DNA from: Verpa conica
Taxonomy: Eukaryota > Ascomycota > Pezizomycetes > Pezizales > Morchellaceae
NCBI GenBank assembly: GCA_033030425.1
Contig: JAUFSD010000003.1
Coordinates: 620,001 to 684,000 of the forward strand
Reading direction: 5' to 3'
DNA length: 64,000 nucleotides
Of the stretch, positions 57,430-64,000 are shown piece after piece. Both the position numbers and the translations under genes were made by a program. The notes below the pieces were generated by a model. That model was not told the origin of the DNA. It saw nothing but the letters and a program-made list of their open reading frames with translations, and ran no database searches. Position 1 is the first letter of the stretch. Each line of letters opens with the position of its first letter.

Positions 57430-58332
57430 ATGGTCGGCCACGAGGTAGACCAGAAGTACCTAGGGAAGTACGCGAAGACTACTGCTGAAGGTAGTATCCC
57501 TCTTTCCGCAGGCTTGTATAAGCTCCTAGGTCTTTCAACCCTTCTATCCCGCAAACTCCTCCGCGCACGAAAGCAGCGAAAGTTAGATCCAACCCGAACA
57601 ACTAAGTCCCTCGACCTCTATCGCCATATAATTTGGATGGCCCGAGAGGGCCTCGGGATTCTACACAACGAAATTCAGCCAGAGATTGCAAACTACCCTG
57701 CGATGAACGAACTTCGAGTCCTAATAGCGAAACTCAATGCCTCGTATCTTCATATTTTCGTCTTGTTTGACCATACCTATGAAACTAAATCTGCTATGGT
57801 TCCTAGCTTTTCATCGAAGTCGGTAAACGGTGCAATACCACGGGTGAATGGCTCATTAGGCCCTAACAGCGTTGGCGGACTGAATTCCTTGAATTCTCAA
57901 TACGCTTATATAAAGCCAACCATCGATGCTTTTCTCAAAGCGGAGAAAAGTGCAAGGGATCTATTACCTGGATCACATCCACTTCGGCTGTCGGTAAAAC
58001 TGGAATACAGTGCTTTCCTGTACGATTGTTCAAGGGATTATGAAAATGCTCGGAGTGTCGCAAAAAAGGCTGTCGACGAAGCATTTGCGTCTATGGATGC
58101 GATGGACGATGACGCCTTTGAGGACGCTATGGAATGTAAGCCTCAATTTATTAAATAAGATATCTTGGTTGTAGCCGAAGCTAATATCTAGATACATATA
58201 TTAGTGGTGGGAAGCTTGGGAGTATTAGCTAAGAGGAGCGAGCCATCCCCTAAGCCATCCCCTAGACTGAATGGTCAAGAAAACAGGCAAAATCGACATG
58301 TGTCACAAACAACTGGAAAAAACGTAATTTGA
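57430..58332 (+). CDS. Divergent 14-3-3-domain protein
   Basis: Two exons: 57430-58135 and 58205-58332; 277 aa. The C-terminal half shows the 14-3-3 signature layout: LLPGSHPLRLSVKLEYSAFL, then NARSVAKKAVDEAFASMDAM with DDDAFEDAMEL. The N-terminal half (VDQKYLGKYAKTTAE, LYKLLGLSTLLSRKLLRARK, SLDLYRHIIWMAREGLGIL) fits helices 1-5 of a fungus-specific divergent group rather than canonical BMH1-type proteins. The canonical phosphopeptide pocket (Lys, Arg, Arg-Tyr) is not obviously preserved, so partner binding may differ. The second exon ends with a short basic tail. A Ser/Gly/Asn-rich loop (about residues 118-155) is longer than in canonical 14-3-3. Confidence 0.8.
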
Positions 58333-59106
58333 TAACAGAATACAGTATTATATAGGAGGTTTCAGCAATGAGGTCATATTAAGTGAAAGATTTCTAGTTC
58401 GTTGCCCGGTGTTTTTGAGTTTTGGTATTATGGTTGATACTTATTTACAGTCGATATTTATTTTGGGACAGCTTATTGAGTATTGGGTGGATCCTCCTAG
58501 TCTCGGTTTCATCGCTGGTAGATTTATTGTTTCATGGGACTCGTTGTAAAATTTATTTCTTTTCTGTTATTAACTGTTTTCAAATTGTAGCCTTTCTACT
58601 TTATGATATTTACAATACTAACTTGATTTTTGGGTGTTCATGATTGGAGGGTTGTTGTCTCTGTGGTCTATTATCGTTGATATTGAGCTCCTCTTGACCT
58701 AAAGGGTTGGTACACTTGTAGAATGAAGAGAGTAGGGTATGAGTGGCTGAATGACTGGGATCATTTTACACAGTATTTGGGAGACCTTAATTGCCTACAA
58801 ACCCAAGTAGAATTAAAATATATCGGGGATTACTTTCTGTTGGTAAGGCTAGTATAACGCCAAGAAACCCGTCAACTCAGGGGTGAATATGCTGTCTTAC
58901 AGACGAATCATTGGAGGTCGTTCGCTCTACCTGAAACACGCCTAGTCACCAGAGCTGTTGACAGGAAACCATGCTTCTCTTCCCTCTTATTTCTTCATAC
59001 TCATCCTCATCCTCCTTATAGCTCTAGCGCTGTTCGTCTAAATATCACTATTCACTACAGCGTTCACTATCGATATTAATTTCACCGCGCCCCGTCTAAA
59101 CTTGAC
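58333..59106. other. Intergenic, GH17 promoter side
   Basis: AT-rich sequence with no recognised gene. The last 150 bp before 59107 are C/T-rich, as for other well-expressed genes in this window. Confidence 0.45.
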
Positions 59107-60250
59107 ATGCCCTCCATCGCATCTCTTGTGAAGGGTGCTCTTTTTGCGCTGCCCACGCTTGTGTCTGCGGCTGGACAGCTTGGTTTCTCGCTTGGTGTCA
59201 AACACAACCCTGTTAGTTTAGTCGCTTTGCTGCTAGAGACATGTATCGCTGAATTTTGTTGTCTTAGGATGGGAACTGCAAGTATACAGACGACTTCAAG
59301 AAGGACCTTGATGTTGTTGGTACAGTGAGTAAGATCGTTCGGATTTATGCCGTTAGCGATTGCAACTCAATGGAGAACCTGGTGCCCGCCGTGATTGACA
59401 AAGGGTTTAAGATTGTACTTGGTGTTTGGTAAGTTTCTATTGTTTTGTTTTGTTGACTTTAAGCTCATGTATCCCGCTAGGCCAACTGATGATGCCCACT
59501 TTGAACTTGAGAAAGCCGCTCTCAATAAGTAAACACCAACAGGCTGGCTATTTGGCCTATATTTGTTGCTTTTAGGTCAACCTTACTAATTTTATTTACT
59601 ATAGATATATTCCTATGTATGGAACTGGTAGTATCTATGCTATCACTGTCGGTTCAGAGCATCTATACAGAAAAGATCTCACTGGTGCGCAACTAGCGGT
59701 AAAAATCAGGGAGGTGAAGAGCCTCCTCACAGCTCTCGGAGCCGATTCTATCCCTGTCGGGTTTGCGGACTCGTGGAATATGCTCATTGATAGCAATGCA
59801 AACCCTGCTATCGAGGCTAGCGATATCATCCTCGCCAACGCTTTTAGCTACTGGCAAGGGCAGAAGCAGGATAATGCTACTCATTCATTCTTCGACGATA
59901 TCATGCGTATGAACCCCAACTACTGAGGACCGCGAATATGATGCTAAGATTAAGTAGAAGCCCTTGGTCATGTTCAAAGTATTAAGCAGAATAATACCTA
60001 CGACTTCTGGGTTGGCGAAACCAACTGGCCTACTGGTGGACAGAAGTATGGGGATGCCATTCCGAGTACCGAAAATGCCGCAAATTACTGGAAGGACAGC
60101 ATCTGTGCTATGATTGCCTGGGGTATTAATGTTTTTGTCTTTGAGGCTTTTGATGAAGTCTATAAACCTGTAGAAAAAGGCAATGATGTGGAGCAACATT
60201 GGGGCGTTTGGGATAAGGACTCTAAACCTAAGTTCGACTTGAGCTGTTAA
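59107..60250 (+). CDS. GH17 cell-wall beta-1,3-glucanase/transglucosidase (BGL2 type)
   Basis: Five exons: 59107-59211, 59268-59428, 59481-59528, 59605-59906, 59958-60250; 302 aa. A signal peptide (MPSIASLVKGALFALPTLVS) ends near AAG; the mature part starts QLGFSLGVKH. Family 17 catalytic residues are visible: the acid Glu in ITVGSEHLYR (about residue 123) and the nucleophile Glu in FWVGETNWPTGG (about 226). FVFEAFDEVYKP and WGVWDKDSKPKFDLSC complete the fold. There is no GPI or Ser/Thr-rich tail, so it resembles Bgl2: a soluble cell-wall enzyme that splits laminaribiose from beta-1,3-glucan and re-links chains. Confidence 0.93.
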
Positions 60251-60577
60251 TATTGGACTAGGCGTAATAACTTTTATAATATCAGAGTATTATCCGCTTT
60301 ACAAAGTGATCTCAACTGGCCTTTTACACGAACTAGAGATAATATTTATGTAGAAAATAGGAAGCACGATTGTATTACCGCCCTAGGGGCGTACTCCTAC
60401 TCCTATATATCCTCCCATATCGGGCCGTGGTCCGCCCGCTGTGGAGGTCTCGCCGAAATGACAAGGTGAAGATCCGGGCCATTTAGGAAGATCTACAACA
60501 ATTTATGGAAACATGTAGCCCTACTTACATAGCTAGCTGCCTTACATAATAAGTACGGTTATCATCAGTGAGTTTAC
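60251..60577. other. Short spacer before the retrotransposon
   Basis: 3' flank of the GH17 gene, including a GC-rich segment with GGGCCGTGGTCCGCCCGC (60423-60440). No gene seen. Confidence 0.45.
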
Positions 60578-60785
60578 TGTCGGACGACACGAGTATTCGA
60601 CTGGGGCGAGTACCAGGTACTGTGGCACTAGACTAGTGGCACCAGACTAGTGGTTAGGTTTATTAGCTAGATATAGGTCACTGTTGCTGGACCTAGTCCT
60701 TGACCAATAACATCATCATTGTGTTCGTTGATAGATCATCTTGATTTGTCCACGAATAGTCAGAGGAACACATCGAGCCTCCACA
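60578..60785 (+). repeat. Candidate 5' LTR
   Basis: The segment starts TGTCGGACGACA and ends GAGCCTCCACA, giving TGT...ACA ends, and is followed at once by a TGG-starting tract that could prime reverse transcription. The 3' LTR is outside the window, so the boundaries rest on this pattern only. Confidence 0.5.
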
Positions 60786-60787
60786 AG

Positions 60788-60801
60788 TGGTGACCCTTAC
60801 G
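60788..60801 (+). promoter_or_regulatory. Candidate primer-binding site
   Basis: TGGTGACCCTTACG begins two bases after the LTR candidate. TGG pairs with the CCA end of a tRNA, and the next bases would pair with a 3' end ..GGGTCACCA. The matching tRNA cannot be named without a search. Confidence 0.45.
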
Positions 60802-60966
60802 TGATGACTTGAAAAAAAGATTAGTGCAAGAGAAGAAAAGATCGAAGCCATCAAAGTGACGTCAACAAGGGAGATAAAAGAAGAGAGCAGTGGAAGTGCA
60901 GAGAAGTCGGTTAGAAATCTGAGAGGTTTCTATCACAACGTTTGGGTTCAATCTGGATCCAGGGTG

Positions 60967-62076
60967 ATGACCGAACGGAGGATCTCGAAGAAGAACAAAA
61001 CAACATCAGTCGATCAAATTCAGGACTTAGTCGACACCCTCAACCTTAGTGAAGAGAACGGATACGTCGAAGAAATTAAAGATAAAACCATCGATAAAAC
61101 ACCGGATCAAACTGACAGAGAAACACAAGAAGACACTCGATATCAGCTCACAATGGAGGCAGTCCCGGTCAGAAGCTTTCATGGCAAATCAAATGAGAAC
61201 GTAGAGGATTTTATCTCCTCGGTGAAAATTAGTTTCACTCCAAAGGAAACCTGCTACAATACAGCGAGCGAGAAGGAAGAAGCACGTGTGGCCTTCCTCA
61301 AAGGTAAGTTGAAAGGTAAAGCTTATGACTGGCTCTCGAGACAGCCAGCGAGTGTGACAGCAGCATGGAACACCTTAACGGAAGCTCTTAGAACAAAATA
61401 CGACAATTCATCTAAGAGAGACGAAAAGAGAAGGGATGCTGAACAGAAACTCCTCCGGATGAAACAAAAGAACCTCTCCCTGAAGAAGTACATCAAGATG
61501 GCAGAGAATATAAACGATGACTTGGCAGCGGACTGGGATGACAGTGCTGCCAAGATGTTCATTGCAGGAATCAAAGAAGAGAATACTAGAGTCCTTGTGC
61601 TGGCCTTGGGACAATTAGGAGAGAAGTATACCTTTAATAAAGCAATTGAAGCAGCGAAAACGATGGAAAGATCAACTAAAGCTGGAAAGAAGGTGACAAG
61701 GAAGGGTAAGAATGACAGCTCCTCGTCGTCGTCTGAAAGTGAGGATTCGAGTGAGGAATCGAGTAGCAGCAGCAGTGAGAGCAGCGAAGGGGACTCGGAT
61801 GATGAGAAGGCGAAGAAGAAGAGGAAGAAGGAGAAGGCAAGGAAGAAGGCCAAAGCAAAGTCGAAGGAGAAATTCAAGAAAGGGGTATATGTTGATGAGG
61901 CAAGTTTCAAGAAAATGTTGGAGAAGGTGATGAAAGATAATGCTGCAAAGAATCCACAGAATCCTGCCCCGGAATTTGGAAACCTGTTTGGCAACCAACA
62001 ACCTGTTGAAACGGAAGTTTTCGCAGTTGGGAGACCGGGTAGAGGTCAACAGCAGAGACAATACTTCGAATCCTAG
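60967..62076 (+). CDS. Retrotransposon Gag protein (capsid part)
   Basis: The first in-frame ATG is at 60967; the frame is open from 60823 without another ATG. The 369-codon frame has the retrotransposon-gag fold: VPVRSFHGKSNENVEDFISS, then AFLKGKLKGKAYDWLSRQPA, WNTLTEALRTKYDN and KMFIAGIKEENTRVLVLAL. A Ser/Asp/Glu-rich and Lys-rich hinge follows. It assembles virus-like particles. The frame is closed by UAG at 62074-62076, but the same frame continues open behind it with the nucleocapsid knuckle, so Gag and NC-protease may be joined by read-through. Confidence 0.88.
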   Translation: MTERRISKKNKTTSVDQIQDLVDTLNLSEENGYVEEIKDKTIDKTPDQTDRETQEDTRYQLTMEAVPVRSFHGKSNENVEDFISSVKISFTPKETCYNTASEKEEARVAFLKGKLKGKAYDWLSRQPASVTAAWNTLTEALRTKYDNSSKRDEKRRDAEQKLLRMKQKNLSLKKYIKMAENINDDLAADWDDSAAKMFIAGIKEENTRVLVLALGQLGEKYTFNKAIEAAKTMERSTKAGKKVTRKGKNDSSSSSSESEDSSEESSSSSSESSEGDSDDEKAKKKRKKEKARKKAKAKSKEKFKKGVYVDEASFKKMLEKVMKDNAAKNPQNPAPEFGNLFGNQQPVETEVFAVGRPGRGQQQRQYFES

Positions 62077-63774
62077 TACAGAAATCAGTTCCAGCAACCT
62101 CCAATGCAGAGACCTCAGCCTCAGGTGATGTATCAATACCCGAATGACAACCGAATGGGAACTGGCCCAGGTGGATACAATGCCAGGAGAAACAGTATCT
62201 TTCAGGAATCGTCAACTTGTTACAGGTGTGGTACTGAAGGACACCTAAGCTATGAGTGCTCTAACCCAGCCCTCCCAAGAGAGGAACAATTTAGGGTAAA
62301 AGAAAGGGTAGAACAAGAGAAAGCCCAACGGATTCTAGAAAAATATGGAAGCAAACCACCGGGAGTTCCAGATGTACCGTATAATCCTCGTCAGGAACCT
62401 GGAGCGCAAGCACCAAGGTCTGGAGATGTACGAGTAGGAGCGGGCCCAAATGTAGCAGAAGCATCGATGGTTGAACTCCTGTTGAGAAGAGGGAGCATGA
62501 ACAGTGAAGATGACATGATGGTCCCTGAGGCAAGTTTGGTTGAGTGGTTTGATGCGGAAGCAGTTGAGAAAAGGTCAAGGGCGGAAGCTTTAGGCGATGA
62601 CAGTCAATCGGGAGAGCCGGTGAAAGGAAAACAGAAAATATCGGGGCAACCAACGATGTTAAAACCGGGTGAAAGAGTGTTTGCAAAACCAGGAATCCCG
62701 AGAATGCAGAAAAGCAAAGAGCCGGAGGTCATATATAAGTACAAGTCGTCCAGTGATGAAAAATCTGACAAAGCAACAAAGACCTACAAACCTCCAGGGC
62801 CGGCGAAGCTCAAGAAATCGGGAACGAAACAACCTTCCGAACCCAAAATCAGACAACCAATTAGAATGATGAGAGGTCGTCAAATTGATGATGTGGTGGC
62901 TAGGTTGAGAGACACTCAAGTGGTAGGTCTCACGTGGGGAGATCTATTTGAGCTTGCTCCGTTGACTAGGAGGGATGTGGCGAAGGGATTGGTTCAGGAA
63001 AGGATCCCCAAAAGAACTCCGTGTGATAAGAAACCTGCTGAAAAAAAGAAAGCTTCCGAAAAGAAGATGTCTGAAAAGAAGGCAATTGTTGAAACGTATG
63101 CGGTTGAGACTTCGAGAAGAGCACTCCCAGATGTTGGTAGTGTGGTAAACTTCTATACATTTGGCAAGGTTAAGACTGAAGGAGGACAATATCACCTGAA
63201 AAGAATTCTGGTAGATGGCGGGTCGGTAATCAATTTGATGCCTGAGCATATTGCGGTATTAATGAATTTGGAGAGGAAACCAAGCCCTGATTTGCTTGTC
63301 AAGACTGCTGATGGAGGCACATCGACTATCCATTCAATGGTTGAGGTTGACTTAGAGGTGGCTGGAGTGACTGCGACAATTACGTGTTACCTAATGCCAG
63401 GACCGAGAAAACCTACGTATGCGATTCTCCTCAGTCGACGATGGCTTAGACAGTGCCAAGCTCGTGGAGATTATAAAACAGACACATACATCATCAAGGA
63501 TCGATCTGGTGAAGAGTTCATGGTCCCGACAACAGAAGGGAAGTCAAATGATGCGGTTCCTCAAGTTGCCTTGATCCCAGGAGTGGCGGCCATTGACCTA
63601 GATGAAGAAATTGTTGAAGAACTTGAAGCCGGAGGTGACCTATTGTCGATGATAGTTGATCAGATTATAAGGGAGACAAATCATGATGATGAGTATGATG
63701 CCGCATCCGAATCCCCGTCTGATGACGAAGAAAATGAAGAAGAAAGCAAGGCGGGAAAAGGATACCGCTGCTAG
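62077..63774 (+). CDS. Nucleocapsid zinc knuckle and retroviral-type aspartic protease
   Basis: This continues in the same frame as gag. A CX2CX4HX4C knuckle (CYRCGTEGHLSYEC) is encoded at 62218-62259. A basic, low-complexity linker with KPPEKK-like repeats follows. The protease domain has ILVDGGSVINLMP (active-site Asp codon 63214-63216; Asp-Gly-Gly instead of Asp-Ser/Thr-Gly), a flap-like TADGGTSTIHSM and YAILLSRRWLRQ near the end. The tail is acidic. The frame ends at 63774, after the heptamer G GGA AAA at 63753-63759. No ATG follows the UAG closely, which supports translation by read-through or as a fusion. Confidence 0.82.
   Translation, partial: YRNQFQQPPMQRPQPQVMYQYPNDNRMGTGPGGYNARRNSIFQESSTCYRCGTEGHLSYECSNPALPREEQFRVKERVEQEKAQRILEKYGSKPPGVPDVPYNPRQEPGAQAPRSGDVRVGAGPNVAEASMVELLLRRGSMNSEDDMMVPEASLVEWFDAEAVEKRSRAEALGDDSQSGEPVKGKQKISGQPTMLKPGERVFAKPGIPRMQKSKEPEVIYKYKSSSDEKSDKATKTYKPPGPAKLKKSGTKQPSEPKIRQPIRMMRGRQIDDVVARLRDTQVVGLTWGDLFELAPLTRRDVAKGLVQERIPKRTPCDKKPAEKKKASEKKMSEKKAIVETYAVETSRRALPDVGSVVNFYTFGKVKTEGGQYHLKRILVDGGSVINLMPEHIAVLMNLERKPSPDLLVKTADGGTSTIHSMVEVDLEVAGVTATITCYLMPGPRKPTYAILLSRRWLRQCQARGDYKTDTYIIKDRSGEEFMVPTTEGKSNDAVPQVALIPGVAAIDLDEEIVEELEAGGDLLSMIVDQIIRETNHDDEYDAASESPSDDEENEEESKAGKGYRC
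63753..63759 (+). promoter_or_regulatory. Candidate -1 ribosomal frameshift site (G GGA AAA)
   Basis: In the protease frame the codons are GCG GGA AAA GGA, so the heptamer GGGAAAA has the X XXY YYZ form required for -1 slippage. The stop UAG of the zero frame follows 12 nt later. The -1 frame is open from here to the window end. Whether a stimulatory stem follows was not established. Confidence 0.6.
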
Positions 63775-64000
63775 GTCCTCGGGAGACTGGCAGCGGAATA
63801 GAGTATGATCCCGGAGGAAAGAAGAGAGGCTCTCAGGTTGAATGTCATGTGGTTGAGACAAGTGAGTATAGTAGACCTGAGAGAAATGAAGGTGAGACCT
63901 CGACCTTTGAGATTGGGGTGGTAGAGAGGTTGGCGAAGAAAAGACAAGGGGATATAAAGTGGACCGAGGACTTTGTTGAGCTAAGTAACAAAACCCCGGA
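63757..64000 (+). CDS. Start of Pol frame (partial)
   Basis: In the -1 frame relative to the protease, translation is open from the slippery site to the last base: RIPLLGPRETGSGIEYDPGG, later VERLAKKRQGDIKWTEDFVE. It has no ATG near its beginning and would be made as a fusion after frameshifting. This is probably the linker before reverse transcriptase, which lies beyond the window. Confidence 0.65.

Larger units (their letters stand above)
60578..64000 (+). mobile_element. Ty3-like LTR retrotransposon, 5' part (cut by window end)
   Basis: In order: a candidate 5' LTR (60578-60785), a primer-binding-like TGG tract, gag, a CCHC knuckle, an aspartic protease and the start of the next frame, which runs off the window. 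Gag followed by protease in one frame fits Ty3/gypsy or related Metaviridae-like elements, but the reverse transcriptase is outside the window, so the class is inferred. Frames are intact apart from a UAG in gag and the frame change at 63.75 kb, which suggests a young copy. Confidence 0.85.

Noticed and set aside
60856..60966. Gag starting at GTG 60856
   Set aside because: Nuclear genes start with ATG; the first in-frame ATG is at 60967. The upstream open part may simply be leader sequence.
1..64000. Biosynthetic or defence gene cluster
   Set aside because: The genes are unrelated housekeeping functions in mixed orientation with no tailoring, transporter or NLR-type genes beside each other.

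Overview
This window is from a filamentous ascomycete nuclear genome (Pezizomycotina-like). The genes carry many short introns (mostly 46-90 nt) with GTATGT-like donors, CTAAC-type branch sites and YAG acceptors. The genes themselves are fungal: MAK21/NOC1, RPO41, SSD1, TSC13, a BGL2-type GH17 glucanase, an Rds1-like protein and a fungal-type divergent 14-3-3. Wide gene-poor stretches hold transposon remnants and a Ty3-like LTR retroelement, which would fit a repeat-rich lineage such as Pezizomycetes; that placement is inference and I cannot name the species. Exon structures were spliced by hand. Each gene called as intact closes in frame with a total coding length divisible by three.

Layout. 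1-1.2 kb: repeats with a small inverted-repeat transposon. 1.2-8.3 kb: compact housekeeping block: MAK21 (-), mitochondrial prolyl-tRNA synthetase (+, divergent from MAK21), GMF/AIM7 (-), HSBP1-like protein (+). 8.3-9.9 kb: F-box-like relic and a repeat. 10-22.2 kb: mitochondrial dicarboxylate carrier (-, seven exons including one of 13 nt), RPO41 mitochondrial RNA polymerase (+), RPP40-like RNase P/MRP subunit (+), cyclin-L-like protein (+), TSC13 enoyl reductase (-). 22.2-26.7 kb: repeats and a long leader leading into SSD1 (26.7-31.4 kb). 34-35 kb: secreted ferritin-like Rds1-type protein. 36.4-40.5 kb: eIF4E (-), mitochondrial uL15m (+, divergent), CPD1 2H phosphoesterase (+). 40.7-42 kb: three nested DNA transposons. 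42.2-43.3 kb: RPL17/uL22. 44.8-45.9 kb: DUF7918-type protein. 46-48.1 kb: several foldback elements. 48.7-50.1 kb: eEF1B-alpha. 52-55 kb: two fungal proteins of unknown function. 57.4-60.3 kb: divergent 14-3-3 and GH17. 60.6 kb to the end: 5' part of an LTR retrotransposon cut by the window edge.

Functional themes. Many genes serve gene expression. RPO41, ProRS and uL15m act in mitochondrial transcription and translation. MAK21, RPL17, RPP40, eIF4E, eEF1B and SSD1 act in cytosolic ribosome production, RNA processing and translation. They are dispersed, monocistronic and often divergently paired, so no operon-like unit is implied.

The most interesting observations are the nested transposons with readable target duplications, the retroelement with an in-frame UAG in gag and a canonical -1 slippery heptamer before pol, and unusual gene structures (a 13-nt internal exon, start-codon-only exons, a GC-AG intron). 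I did not find a convincing undescribed multi-gene system.
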